A stretch of DNA of 64,000 nt from Tenacibaculum sp. 190524A05c (lineage in GTDB: Bacteria; Bacteroidota; Bacteroidia; Flavobacteriales; Flavobacteriaceae): the NCBI RefSeq assembly GCF_964036595.1, contig NZ_OZ038523.1, positions 2,796,501-2,860,500 on the forward strand, in the 5' to 3' direction. Position numbers and translations under genes: made by a program. The notes under the pieces were generated by a model, which was given only the letters and a program-made list of their open reading frames with translations, did no database searches and was not told the origin of the DNA. Of the stretch, positions 39,222 through 48,458 are shown piece after piece. Within the stretch, counting starts at the first letter, position 1; the number at the start of each line of letters is the position of its first letter.

Positions 39222-39407
39222 GTATTAGAGTTCGTTTTGTTAAATATTTAGAATCGGTATAAATAGAGTGTTTGATATTAATCAATCAATACAGTATTGT
39301 CAGTTTTTTACACTAAAATGAAGTTTTTTGTTGAAAATTCATCATGATTCTCTAAAATCAATGAATATTATTTAATGAAAACCAAATCAATATATTAAGA
39401 AAAACTG

Positions 39408-40205
39408 TTATTTCTCCTTCGTTACTTGCTCTTTAAGAATAGTAATTTGACTCTCTAAATCGTGAAGTCTATCATAAACATCAATTGGTTCTGGCATTTG
39501 TTTAGATGCATACATAGTTACATACCATACTTCCATAACTTCATCAGCATTTATAGTATAAGTAGGGTAATTCCCGTCTTTATTATCACTTTTTAAAATT
39601 AATTTTCCTCTTTCTCTAATTCTATTAATCACGCGCTTTAAAACAATACCATCATTTTTACTAACAATTACATAAACTCGTCCATCTTTTACATCGTATA
39701 AATTTTCTACATACTGACCAAAAACCAAATCGCCATCAAAGAAAGTACGGACCATAGAGTTTCCTTGCACTTCAAAACATCTAAAAGATCCATGTCGTAA
39801 ATGAGGCATATGGAATGAGGGTAAATTTTGAATATATTCTGTATCTCCGTAACCAGTTAGGTAACCAGCTCGAGCTTGGGTTGGAACAAACACAATATTT
39901 TCTTCACCAGAAGTATTTGTTGCTACAACTTGCGGTGTACCTGTATAGTTGCTATTTGGTAGATCTTCACGAAGCATTACTTGGCTCTTGCCAAATAAAT
40001 AGTCAGGATTTATATTGAATTCATTGATGATTGCGGTTAAAACATCATAACCAGGTTTTGTTTTCTTTCTGGATCCATCTGATTGTGGTCTACCGTTCAC
40101 AATACTATCTACAGTAGTACCAGTTACACCAATTCTTTTAGAGAATGATAAGTTGTTTAACTTGTGATAATCTCTAATGTTTTTGATTTTTTCTGATATA
40201 TCCAT
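39408..40205 (-). CDS. LexA/cI-type repressor: XRE HTH plus S24 peptidase domain
   Basis: Repressor of 265 residues. The helix-turn-helix (about 6-70) has LSFSKRIGVTGTTVDSIVNG. The S24 domain includes a probable self-cleavage site A113-G114 (ARAGY), catalytic S150 in VQGNSMV and K190 in GIVLKRV, with spacing like that of LexA/cI. RecA-dependent self-cleavage on DNA damage is the known behaviour of such proteins. It is divergent from the 1238-residue protein gene and probably autoregulates. The frame extends to a TTG at 40226; ATG 40205 was chosen. It most likely controls the three matching promoters downstream. Confidence 0.85.
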   Translation of the reverse strand: MDISEKIKNIRDYHKLNNLSFSKRIGVTGTTVDSIVNGRPQSDGSRKKTKPGYDVLTAIINEFNINPDYLFGKSQVMLREDLPNSNYTGTPQVVATNTSGEENIVFVPTQARAGYLTGYGDTEYIQNLPSFHMPHLRHGSFRCFEVQGNSMVRTFFDGDLVFGQYVENLYDVKDGRVYVIVSKNDGIVLKRVINRIRERGKLILKSDNKDGNYPTYTINADEVMEVWYVTMYASKQMPEPIDVYDRLHDLESQITILKEQVTKEK

Positions 40206-40243
40206 TTTTCCAATTTTTTTTAACAAAAAACATTACAAAAAAC

Positions 40244-40274
40244 TTGTATTTTCTGTAAAATGTTTGTATTTTTG
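40244..40274 (+). promoter_or_regulatory. Promoter A of the cassette
   Basis: TTG at 40244-40246, a 20-bp spacer, then TATTTTTG at 40267-40274. The sequence TGTAAAATGTTTGTA overlapping the spacer is the same as at promoter B. Confidence 0.65.
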
Positions 40275-40289
40275 CCCTGTATTTGATTA

Positions 40290-40319
40290 CAAAGATACAT
40301 AAAATCTTTAAAAATCAAA
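40290..40319 (-). promoter_or_regulatory. Repressor promoter
   Basis: On the minus strand, TTTG (40319-40316), an 18-bp spacer and TATCTTTG (40297-40290). Its transcript would run across the operator sequences at 40230-40263, allowing autoregulation. Confidence 0.55.
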
Positions 40320-40507
40320 CATTTGTGTTATTTTTAATGACTTTAGGAGCTTTAATCTGATTTATTCTTCACCACTGTAAAGCTTCTGTCAAATACAAAT
40401 TCGCTATAACTTATTGAATTACATTCTTATTAGTGTATAAAGCTGTTAGGAAAGCAAAAAGGACAGTATGCTCTTTTAGGAGTTAATTTATTAAAGAAAA
40501 AAAGAAA

Positions 40508-43500
40508 ATGGAAAAAAAACCGATCAAATCAAACCTTTTTAGGTTTGTAACATTGCGTAGCCCACAATTGCTTAATGAGAAAAACAAAAACTTCATGTTT
40601 GTCTCTTATCCAGAAGGAAAAGAAAATGAGAGTTTAGCAATGGTTGCTGGTAAATTAGATGCCGCTTCTAGTGGAGAAAAAATGGAAAATTTAAAGAAGG
40701 CTCATGACACTGGATTTACTCCTGTTGAGAAGAGATATGATTTTAAAGACTCCAAAAACTCTTTGTATTATCCGTTTAGTAAAATTTATGGGTTTTCTAA
40801 TTGGTTAATGCGTAATAAGTCTAGTTTATCATATGTGAGTATAAAAATGAACCTTGCTGGAGCGCAAAGTTTATCTTCAGCAAATGAAATTCTTATTTGG
40901 GAAAACCTTTTTTATCAAACTATTCAAAAAGAATCTAATTCAGTTCGTGAAGCTTTAATTCAGATTTTAATTGCTAATAAGTTTTTAAAAGCTTTCGAAG
41001 ATCTTGATGCTAGTTTTGGTGGGTTAGTATATAAAACTGAAGGAACTGTTCCGGTTACTACTAAAGAGGGGGTTAATTTAGATGATGGTAGAGAATCTCC
41101 AGCTATTGGTGAGGCTTACGTTTTTACATCAGAAGAGGAGAAAGAGTTTACATATTTAGCTAGTGCTAGCGTAATAATTCCTCAAGATGTTTTGTTATCA
41201 GCAAAAAATGATTCAGTTCCGTCAAAAGAAATCTCATTACCTACAAGAGCAAAAGAATATTTAAGTGCAATTGAAAAAGTAGATAAGGCTGAAGTTAGAT
41301 TGGGTGAGTATGAAACAGCTTTGAAGGAAATTGAAAGAGCTGAATTGGTTTATACGAAAGATCAAGAAAAGAAACTTCAAGAAGCAATAGATGCTTATGA
41401 GAAGAAGATTGAAGAAGTTAGGGCTAATACATCGCCTACAATTGTTAAAGAAAAAGACCTTGTAACAGGAGAGTTAATTGATGTTGAGACTTATCCAGAA
41501 TTAGATGATGTAAAAGTTGATTTTGTAAAAGCGCCAGAGTTAGAGTTTTCAAGCAATTCTAGTTCAGATATGTTAGCAAGATCTATTAGTACGAATACTG
41601 TATCAATTACTTCGCAGTTGTCACCAGAAACTCAAGGTTTACTAAATAGTACTGAGTTTGATATTTACGATTCTTTTGCGGAAGTTAAAGATTCTTTAAT
41701 TGATAAAATCAAGGATGAGCAACAGGTCATTTCTGATAATTCTATTGATTCTACTAGTAGTTTAAATATTGGTGGTGAAAATATTTTAATCAATGCAGCA
41801 AATCAAATTCCGGCAAATACGTTTTCAGGATATGTAGATAGTAACAGATTAGGGAGTTCTTCTGTGGTTTTAATGTTTAAGGTGGATAATGCAGAAAACC
41901 TTTCAGTTACAAAAGCTACATACGCTATTACGAATAGTGATAACGATAATGTTATTTTCTCAGGTACAACTTTTGAAAATCTACTTGGATTTAATAATAC
42001 TCTTTTAAGAGTAAGGTTGTTTCCAGAGCAAATAAGATTGGCAACTACAACTTACAAAATGAACGGTGAGATAACTCTTAGTAATGGTAAGGTTATAACA
42101 TTTTCAAATGAACGTCATATTACTATTTATTTTGATGATGGAATTTTAGAGTCTAGAGGAATTGGTGGAGTTTATCAATTTAAAGGAGATGATGTTATCG
42201 ATAATCCAGTTAGTCAATCAGGGGTTTTTGGTGTTACTCAACTAGGAATTGCAGATTTCAGACGTGTAGAACAAGAGGTGTGTTGTTATGTTCCGGGTGA
42301 GGTTTCTCATATTGAGAATATTATGGCTCGTGAATACAAAGAGCGTTCAACTCGAAATTTAAGAGTTTCTGATGTTACTACAGAGACAACTACAGAAAGA
42401 GAAGTTGAGAATTTAACGGATACAACAACTACAGAAAGAAACGAATTACAAAGTGAAACCTCTTCAATTGTTAATGAAGATACTGCTACAAGTTTTGGAG
42501 CAAATGCTAGTGTGAGTGGTGGTTTTGGAGGTGTTAATTTCGCTGCAGGAACTAACTTTAATACATCTTCAAGCAGTTCTGTTTCAAATTCTAATTTACA
42601 AGCACAATCATATGCTCAGGAAGTGACAGAAAGAGCATTGGAAAGAGTTGTTGAAAAAATCAGTACGAAGCGAACTTCTAGAATCTTAAAAGAATACGAA
42701 GAGAATAATACTCATGGGTTTGATAATAGAAAAGGTGATGAACATGTAACAGGAGTGTATCGTTGGGTTGATGTAATTTATAAGAATAACTTAGTAAATT
42801 ATGGGAAGCGATTAATGTATGAATTTGCTATTCCAGAGCCGGCCAAGTTTTATATTGATGCCTATTTAAGTGATAAAAAAAGTAATGATCAAGATAGTTC
42901 AGGGTTGGTTTTACCGAAAAAACCAATTCACCCAGATGATCTAGTTTTACCAGGTTTATCTTCAGGTTTAAAAAGTGCTTCTCAATTAACAAATACAAAT
43001 TATCAAAGAGTTGCTTCAATGTATAATGCGGAAGTTGATGCTTTTCCTGACAGAACCATTTATGTTTCAAAAAGTTATAGTAAAGATGATCATGCTATAA
43101 ATGATGGAAGATTCTCTCACTCGGGACATGATGAAATGAGAATTCCTGAAGGGTACGAACTAGTGTATGTAAATGGTATGTTTACAGCAAGACAAGGAAA
43201 TCATTCAGGAACTTATAGAAGAAATGGTGACGTCGTTATTGGTGGTAAGAGATTCAATTTTTATAGAGTTGATTACAAAGCAATAAGTACAAGTTTTTAT
43301 AACGAAGGCATTAGAGATTCGTTAAGTTTTTCAGTTTCATCATGGGATGTAGGATCTTATGCTTATAACCTTAAAGGAAGATGTGTTTTAACTAAAGAAG
43401 CTGAAACAAAATGGCAAAACAAAACATATAGAGCAATAATTGATGCTTATAATATTCGTTTACAAGAATATAATGATTCTCTAGGAAATCGAGTTTTCGA

Positions 43501-44224
43501 AGAAACTCAAGATGAAAAAGAAAAAGAATTTAGTTCTCAGTTAAATCGTAGTATCGAAAAGAGAGAATTAAAAAGGGTTGCAATTCATTTAATGACTAGT
43601 GCGTTCGAAAATGGATTAACAGTAAGTAAAAACCATTATACTCAAGGAAATGCAACAACATTATCTAAGTCAACAGGATTAGATGATCATGCTGCTGTTG
43701 TAAAATTCTTCGAGCAGGTTTTTGATTGGGAGATTATGGCATATACATTCTATCCATATTTCTATAAGAGTGAAGATAATTGGAGTGAAAGTTTTGATTA
43801 TTTAGATGGAAATGATCCCATTTTTAAAGCTTTCTTACAAAGTGGAATGGCAAGATCTGTAGTTCCTGTAAGGCCAGGTTTTGAAGACGCTGTAAACTGG
43901 TTCATGAATACAGGTGAGATTTGGAACGGCCAAGGTATTGTAACAGATACAGAAGATGATTTATATCTTTCTGTTGCAGAAGAAATGCAAGTGATTGAGG
44001 GTGAGGTTGAAGGAACTTGGGAAACTCGTGTTCCAACTGCTTTAACTGTTTTACAAGCTGAATCGGTTGTTTTAGAAGAAGGAGGATTGCCTTGTAATGA
44101 TGATTGCAATGACAATAATACTCTTAAACCTTCAGATACAATTATTGGAGAGGAAGATTCAGGCACTACGAATCCCGAAGGTGTTAGTTTTGATGTTGTT
44201 GGAGAATCTAATGATGTAAGATAA
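40508..44224 (+). CDS. 1238-residue protein of unknown function, cassette component
   Basis: I do not recognise this protein. It has no signal peptide, so it is probably released, not secreted by Sec. A coiled-coil stretch lies at about 250-310 (EKVDKAEVRLGEYETALKEI). A beta-rich part follows (about 430-560), then a CCYVPGE motif near 590. Next come a helical Thr/Glu-rich segment (600-655), a Gly/Ser/Asn-rich patch (about 660-698, SFGANASVSGGFGGVNFAAG) and another long helix (700-755). Helix-glycine/serine hairpin-helix is the sort of layout seen in membrane-inserting proteins, but this is inference. It is first in the cassette behind promoter A and is followed by a hairpin at 44269-44294. 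Confidence 0.7.
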   Translation: MEKKPIKSNLFRFVTLRSPQLLNEKNKNFMFVSYPEGKENESLAMVAGKLDAASSGEKMENLKKAHDTGFTPVEKRYDFKDSKNSLYYPFSKIYGFSNWLMRNKSSLSYVSIKMNLAGAQSLSSANEILIWENLFYQTIQKESNSVREALIQILIANKFLKAFEDLDASFGGLVYKTEGTVPVTTKEGVNLDDGRESPAIGEAYVFTSEEEKEFTYLASASVIIPQDVLLSAKNDSVPSKEISLPTRAKEYLSAIEKVDKAEVRLGEYETALKEIERAELVYTKDQEKKLQEAIDAYEKKIEEVRANTSPTIVKEKDLVTGELIDVETYPELDDVKVDFVKAPELEFSSNSSSDMLARSISTNTVSITSQLSPETQGLLNSTEFDIYDSFAEVKDSLIDKIKDEQQVISDNSIDSTSSLNIGGENILINAANQIPANTFSGYVDSNRLGSSSVVLMFKVDNAENLSVTKATYAITNSDNDNVIFSGTTFENLLGFNNTLLRVRLFPEQIRLATTTYKMNGEITLSNGKVITFSNERHITIYFDDGILESRGIGGVYQFKGDDVIDNPVSQSGVFGVTQLGIADFRRVEQEVCCYVPGEVSHIENIMAREYKERSTRNLRVSDVTTETTTEREVENLTDTTTTERNELQSETSSIVNEDTATSFGANASVSGGFGGVNFAAGTNFNTSSSSSVSNSNLQAQSYAQEVTERALERVVEKISTKRTSRILKEYEENNTHGFDNRKGDEHVTGVYRWVDVIYKNNLVNYGKRLMYEFAIPEPAKFYIDAYLSDKKSNDQDSSGLVLPKKPIHPDDLVLPGLSSGLKSASQLTNTNYQRVASMYNAEVDAFPDRTIYVSKSYSKDDHAINDGRFSHSGHDEMRIPEGYELVYVNGMFTARQGNHSGTYRRNGDVVIGGKRFNFYRVDYKAISTSFYNEGIRDSLSFSVSSWDVGSYAYNLKGRCVLTKEAETKWQNKTYRAIIDAYNIRLQEYNDSLGNRVFEETQDEKEKEFSSQLNRSIEKRELKRVAIHLMTSAFENGLTVSKNHYTQGNATTLSKSTGLDDHAAVVKFFEQVFDWEIMAYTFYPYFYKSEDNWSESFDYLDGNDPIFKAFLQSGMARSVVPVRPGFEDAVNWFMNTGEIWNGQGIVTDTEDDLYLSVAEEMQVIEGEVEGTWETRVPTALTVLQAESVVLEEGGLPCNDDCNDNNTLKPSDTIIGEEDSGTTNPEGVSFDVVGESNDVR

Positions 44225-44268
44225 GGTTATAAAAATGCTATGCTAACGTAAATGTTTAGATTGTATAT

Positions 44269-44294
44269 CCAGAGCAGTAAACCTACTGCTCTGG
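44269..44294 (+). terminator. Hairpin between the large protein and toxin genes
   Basis: A perfect 11-bp stem (CCAGAGCAGTA with TACTGCTCTGG), 4-nt loop, and a weak T-rich tail (TTTATCTATAAT). It could terminate partially, lowering toxin relative to the large protein. No good promoter is seen after it. Confidence 0.5.
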
Positions 44295-44393
44295 TTTATC
44301 TATAATCGCTTTATGTTTTTAGAATAGAGCCTACTACAAATTCATGTTTTATTATTAACAAGGTTAGTTCTAAACCTAAAAAAACAAAATGCT

Positions 44394-46958
44394 ATGTACG
44401 CACATGAATATGGCTTGAGAAACTTTAAGCACAAATCCAATTTTGAAAACCTGGTGGTGTTTTCAGATTCTCAACAAAATTTATTAGAAGAAACGGCATT
44501 ACCAAGTGCCAATATATATTTAGAGATAGAAGAAGGGGTTAGAGAAGATAATAAATGGTTTGTTCATTTTAATAGTCGTCTTTCGGGAGAGTACGGAGAC
44601 TTTTTTTTACAGAATAGAGATCCGTATGGAGAAATTGAATCTCTTCAATATTTAGTAGAGGAAGAAAATTATGAAATCGTTAAAGATAGAATATTGTTAT
44701 CTTCAAATGGACGGATACCTTTTTATAAAATCAATGATCGGTTTTATATTAAGCTAAGTGAAGCTATTGATCTGGAGGAGGTTGTAATCACTGCAGATAT
44801 TGAATCTGGTCCTCAGCCTAAAGCTCAAGAGGTTGTTAGTATCGAGTTAGAATCCTTCGTAACATTACTTATTTCAGATAATGGAGCAAAGCTAGAAAGG
44901 GCATATCAAAGAATAACTAATGTTAACGCTCATGAGGTGGTTATTTTGATAGAGACGGATGAAGGGACAAATGCCTTTGGAACAGTTTTTAGAATTCGTA
45001 AAGGAAAGAATGTAAAAACATTACCGGAAGTTGATAGGGTTTCGATAGCGAAAGTGGCAAGAGCTTTTGGTGTGGAGATAACAACAAATGATTTGTCTAC
45101 TATGATAAAAGAAGAATTAGTAGACGATGATAGTACATTTTATATTTCTATCACTAGAGCTTTATCTTTTACAGGAGGAGTGGTTCGTTGGGCTTCTGAT
45201 GGAGTGTTTTCAACAGTTTCAGAAGAGTTAAAAAACATAAGTAAAGAAATAAATGATTTAAAACTCGGAGATTCATATTGGAAAACGGAAGTCGACGGAA
45301 AGGAAAATCCAAAATTTGATCCTTTGTTGCCTAAGCTTAAAAATGATGAAGAAGGAATAGATACAGAAGCTTTTGTGAAAAGTATTTATAAAACCTATAT
45401 CCAACCATTAACAGAAAAAGCAACTGAAGCATCAAAGGCAGTTTTAAAAAGTAAATTTGTTAGAAAGTTAATTCCATTCAATGTTGATAAGATTATTCAA
45501 GTATTGGATAAAATACCTGAGTTACTTCAAGACTTCTTCGATGGAATTGTAGAGAGTTTTGTTGATCTCTATTATTTTATTAACGGATTGTTGGTTGGGT
45601 TAATCAATAGTATTATTGATTTTATAAAATCACTTTTCGATATATTAGCAATGTTATTCGATTTAATAAATGGAATAATACAAAGCACCAAGTTCTTTGA
45701 AAGTCCTGGTTCTTATTTAAGTCTGTTTGCAGAAAATTTTGAGAACATTATAGATACGTTTGCAAACGTATTTACATTTGAGAACCTTAAAAAGTTTACC
45801 AGTCTTTTAATCTCGTTACCTAAGTTAGGATATAAGGCAATTGTAAACATAATTAATAATCCTATTGATGTTAATATAGACCCTGGAGCAATAGGTTATT
45901 ATTTAGGATTTATTGTTGGTTTTATTGCTTCTGAGGTAGTAACATTTTTCGCTACTGGAGGAACAGGGAATGTCGCAAAAGCATTAAAAGCTGTATTGCA
46001 ATCCTATAAAGCAATTGCAACAATTCCAGCTAAAGTTGCTGCCGGAACTGCAAAAATAGCAGGTAAAGCATTTAGTTTTGGAGTAGATACATTTGTAAGG
46101 CTCATAGATGTGATCGTGGAATTTTCTAAAAATATTCCAAAACACCTTGAGACGCTAAAAGGATTGTTAGATGAGTTTGTTGAAAGTTTAGGAAAGATAA
46201 CAAGAACTTTTTCGAATGATGTGTATAGTCTTTTTGATAAGTTGGGAGTAACGGTTAAAAAGGTTTCTCAACCATTATTCCTTGCAACTGGAACGCCGAT
46301 TCCTATTGGAGATAATTTGTATGCGCTTTTAAAAGATGGAAAAGAGATTTTTAGAGGAACTAAAAAACAAATTGAGGAATTAAGTAAAGTTCTTGAAAAG
46401 TTAAATGATAAGTCTAGAGAGAAAATAATTTCCAGAATTCTTGAAAGGTCAAGAAGTGTATTAAAGCTTTCTAGGAATGGATTAGCCAAGCTGGATAGTT
46501 TTGTTGATGAGGCCTTACAAATACCTAAAGAAAAAAGAACTGGAGCAGCGGCTGTTCTGGAAGGAACTATTAATGGTAAGCTCGAAGTATTAGTGAACTA
46601 CACATCCAAAGGACTAAATAAGTCTCAAATCAGAGGTAGAAGACATAAGTTAGTTGATGACTGGTTGGAGGTTATCGCTAAAAGAGATTATCCTCATTTG
46701 TTTCAAAGACGAAACCATGGAAGATGCGCGGAACCAATTAATATATCCGAGTGGCTCTTTAAGGCGGAAAAATCTTTAGGAATTAAAAAAAATGGTATGA
46801 CAATTGATCAAGCAAGGGTTGTTTTTGCAGATGTGGTTTCTAAGGCAAAATCTATCGAAAATACAGGTGTGGATAAATTATCTCACGGTTTACATAAGAA
46901 TGCTTGTAGGACTTGTAATCCTTTATTGGATTATTTTAATATTAAAGAAGTTATTTAA
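44394..46958 (+). CDS. Polymorphic toxin with C-terminal YwqJ-like deaminase domain
   Basis: Protein of 854 residues with no signal peptide. The N-terminal 350 residues are unassigned and acidic. Two hydrophobic stretches lie at about 389-430 (VDLYYFINGLLVGLINSI) and 495-522 (IGYYLGFIVGFIASEVVTFF). The last 120 residues fit the cytidine-deaminase-like toxins: the CxE motif at C778-A779-E780 in HGRCAEPINISEWL and the second metal pair C838-x-x-C841 in CRTC. This matches YwqJ-type deaminases of polymorphic toxins. A SUKH-3-like immunity gene follows after 2 bp. Substrate (nucleic acid or nucleotide) is unknown. Confidence 0.78.
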   Translation: MYAHEYGLRNFKHKSNFENLVVFSDSQQNLLEETALPSANIYLEIEEGVREDNKWFVHFNSRLSGEYGDFFLQNRDPYGEIESLQYLVEEENYEIVKDRILLSSNGRIPFYKINDRFYIKLSEAIDLEEVVITADIESGPQPKAQEVVSIELESFVTLLISDNGAKLERAYQRITNVNAHEVVILIETDEGTNAFGTVFRIRKGKNVKTLPEVDRVSIAKVARAFGVEITTNDLSTMIKEELVDDDSTFYISITRALSFTGGVVRWASDGVFSTVSEELKNISKEINDLKLGDSYWKTEVDGKENPKFDPLLPKLKNDEEGIDTEAFVKSIYKTYIQPLTEKATEASKAVLKSKFVRKLIPFNVDKIIQVLDKIPELLQDFFDGIVESFVDLYYFINGLLVGLINSIIDFIKSLFDILAMLFDLINGIIQSTKFFESPGSYLSLFAENFENIIDTFANVFTFENLKKFTSLLISLPKLGYKAIVNIINNPIDVNIDPGAIGYYLGFIVGFIASEVVTFFATGGTGNVAKALKAVLQSYKAIATIPAKVAAGTAKIAGKAFSFGVDTFVRLIDVIVEFSKNIPKHLETLKGLLDEFVESLGKITRTFSNDVYSLFDKLGVTVKKVSQPLFLATGTPIPIGDNLYALLKDGKEIFRGTKKQIEELSKVLEKLNDKSREKIISRILERSRSVLKLSRNGLAKLDSFVDEALQIPKEKRTGAAAVLEGTINGKLEVLVNYTSKGLNKSQIRGRRHKLVDDWLEVIAKRDYPHLFQRRNHGRCAEPINISEWLFKAEKSLGIKKNGMTIDQARVVFADVVSKAKSIENTGVDKLSHGLHKNACRTCNPLLDYFNIKEVI

Positions 46959-46960
46959 TT

Positions 46961-47440
46961 ATGAAGTTTAAAAAAGAAGTAGAGGAATTATTTAAGAAGA
47001 GTGGATGGTTTGAAGGGAGAAATGTTGAGGATGTTTTTAGTAAAATTCCAAGATTTAATGAATATCCTGAGTTTTTGAAGGATTTTTTATTTGAATATGG
47101 AGATTTAAAAGTTGAAACATTTAAGCATAATCCTGAAGATGTAACAGCTCATTTGGATTTAACTGTATTGCCTAATCGTAGATACAAATTGAGTGAGTTT
47201 TTGGATGTTCCAAGGAAAAATTTCGGAAAAGATCTATTTACTTTTCCAATAGGTTATTATCATTTAGATGTTTCCTTGTTGCAATGTGATAAGGATGGTA
47301 AAGTGTATATGATTGGAGATTTTCCAACTCTAGTTTCAGATGACTTTAAAACAGGAATAGAGAAGGTTATTATGGAAGATTACAGTGACACCAAAGAATG
47401 GCATCCCGATGTAAAGGAGTGGAAAAAGGAGCAATATTAA
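46961..47440 (+). CDS. SUKH-3-like immunity protein
   Basis: Cytoplasmic protein of 159 residues that should protect the producer from the adjacent deaminase toxin. The SUKH-3 pattern is visible: KSGWFEGRNV near the start, then PEFLKDFLFEYGDLKVE, and FPIGYYHLDVSLLQCDKDGKVY. SUKH family proteins are the commonest immunity partners of deaminase and nuclease toxins. It starts 2 bp after the toxin stop, so it is co-translated, and is followed by a strong terminator. Confidence 0.82.
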   Translation: MKFKKEVEELFKKSGWFEGRNVEDVFSKIPRFNEYPEFLKDFLFEYGDLKVETFKHNPEDVTAHLDLTVLPNRRYKLSEFLDVPRKNFGKDLFTFPIGYYHLDVSLLQCDKDGKVYMIGDFPTLVSDDFKTGIEKVIMEDYSDTKEWHPDVKEWKKEQY

Positions 47441-47448
47441 ATTTTTAA

Positions 47449-47477
47449 AACCGCCTATCAAAAAGGCGGTTTTTTTT
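47449..47477 (+). terminator. Terminator of the toxin-immunity unit
   Basis: Stem AACCGCCT (47449-47456) with AGGCGGTT (47464-47471), followed by seven T. Confidence 0.85.
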
Positions 47478-47490
47478 ATTTATTAAAATA

Positions 47491-47554
47491 AAACATTTTA
47501 CAAAAAAAACAAAAACAAATGTTTGTTTTTGTTTGTATAAACTGTAAAATGTTT
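47491..47554. repeat. Nested inverted repeats over promoter B
   Basis: Outer arms AAACATTTTACA (47491-47502) and TGTAAAATGTTT (47543-47554) are a perfect 12-bp pair. Inside them, AAACAAAAACAAA (47507-47519) and TTTGTTTTTGTTT (47522-47534) are a perfect 13-bp pair around a TG centre. The outer motif recurs, less perfectly, at promoters A and C. Confidence 0.7.
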
Positions 47555-47563
47555 GTATATTTG
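47532..47563 (+). promoter_or_regulatory. Promoter B of the cassette (fibre genes)
   Basis: TTTG at 47532-47535, a 20-bp spacer, then TATATTTG at 47556-47563. It lies within the nested inverted repeat and shares TGTAAAATGTTTGTAT with promoter A. Confidence 0.65.
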
Positions 47564-47621
47564 TATTGCTTTTCTAATAGTTTTATAATTATTAATAAAA
47601 ATTGTTATGCAGAAAAAAAGC

Positions 47622-47694
47622 GTTTGATTAAACCCATTTCGGTAAAAGAAAAAGAACGTAAAAAGAATCAAACCTATTTTCCTTGTCTGCTAAC
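47622..47694 (+). promoter_or_regulatory. Structured leader element, copy 1
   Basis: GTTTGATT (47622-47629) pairs perfectly with AATCAAAC (47666-47673) around a 36-nt loop holding CATTTCGGTAAA. TGTCTGCTAAC lies 10 nt after the stem (47684-47694). The same arrangement recurs at 49996-50070 with a changed but still paired stem. It sits in a leader of about 350 nt before the first fibre gene; the rest of the leader (47695-47923) shows no gene. Confidence 0.55.
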
Positions 47695-47923
47695 ATCGAA
47701 ATTACCGTATTTGAAATTGGTGAGTTCATTAAGGTAATCCTAATTTTTACTGAGATCGATCTAATAAAATGATTTGATTTTCAACTCTCAGAATAAAAAG
47801 TAACAAACTCAAAAGTTTTTGTAGCGAAAATAAACACAATGAATTAGTATGAATTATGTGGAGATATAAGTACTAGTATTCCTAGAAAGTAAAGGATTTC
47901 ACATTAATTAAAAGTAAACACCT

Positions 47924-48445
47924 ATGAAGAGAAATAAAGAAGTTTTGAAGGAGTTTTTTGAAACTGGAGATAAACCAACTCAAAGTCAGTATGCTGACTT
48001 AATAGACAGTTTGGCTCATGTAGATGAATTGGTAAAGGTAAACACAGCTTCGTTAAGAGGTAATGGAAAACCATTTACGGTTGAAGTTGAAGATTGGGTC
48101 AAAGATCATTTTGGTAAAATGCTATTTTATGAAGATAGTATTGGTTCAGAACTGTATTATTATGATTACGGATCGAGTAGTTGGAGTTTAACAAATAACA
48201 TTTACAGCGTAAATGGTAGAGCGGGAAATGTTGTTATAGATGGAAGTAATTTATACATTACAAATCCGAAGAATAAAGAAAAAGAAACACTTGATAAATA
48301 TCTAGACTACTTGTTTTCAAAAAGAGTTGACAACATTGATATTGAGGATGGATATTTAAAACTTACAACAGATACCAATCCAAGGAAAATTGTAGCACAG
48401 ATTTCTTTGAAAGCTTTAAAATTGGCTTTGGAGCGTATTGTTTAA
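47924..48445 (+). CDS. Tail-fibre-like protein 1
   Basis: Protein of 173 residues without a signal peptide. The first 30 residues (KEVLKEFFETGDKPTQSQYADLIDSL) are a module shared with the next two proteins and familiar from Bacteroidota phage fibre-like proteins. A short beta-rich centre with VYSVNGRAGNVVI-like sequence (NNIYSVNGRAGNVVIDG) is typical of fibre stalks, and a helical C-terminus follows. It is the first of three tandem genes. Binding target unknown. Confidence 0.7.
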   Translation: MKRNKEVLKEFFETGDKPTQSQYADLIDSLAHVDELVKVNTASLRGNGKPFTVEVEDWVKDHFGKMLFYEDSIGSELYYYDYGSSSWSLTNNIYSVNGRAGNVVIDGSNLYITNPKNKEKETLDKYLDYLFSKRVDNIDIEDGYLKLTTDTNPRKIVAQISLKALKLALERIV

Positions 48446-48458
48446 AAACAAAAGTTAT

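Larger units (their letters stand above)
40206..40507. promoter_or_regulatory. Divergent control region of the toxin cassette
   Basis: 302-bp intergenic region between the repressor and the 1238-residue protein gene. It carries the rightward promoter (40244-40274), the leftward repressor promoter (40290-40319), the operator-like sequences ACATTACA (40230-40237) and TGTAAAATGT (40254-40263), and a leader of about 225 nt. The leader has a direct repeat (TTTAGGAG with a TTAAT-like end) at about 40343 and 40475. I see no reading frame in it. Confidence 0.6.

Noticed and set aside
47519-47737. 72-residue plus-strand frame over promoter B and the leader
   Set aside because: It starts inside the inverted repeat and -33 element and runs through the structured leader; the sequence is low-complexity and unlike a protein.
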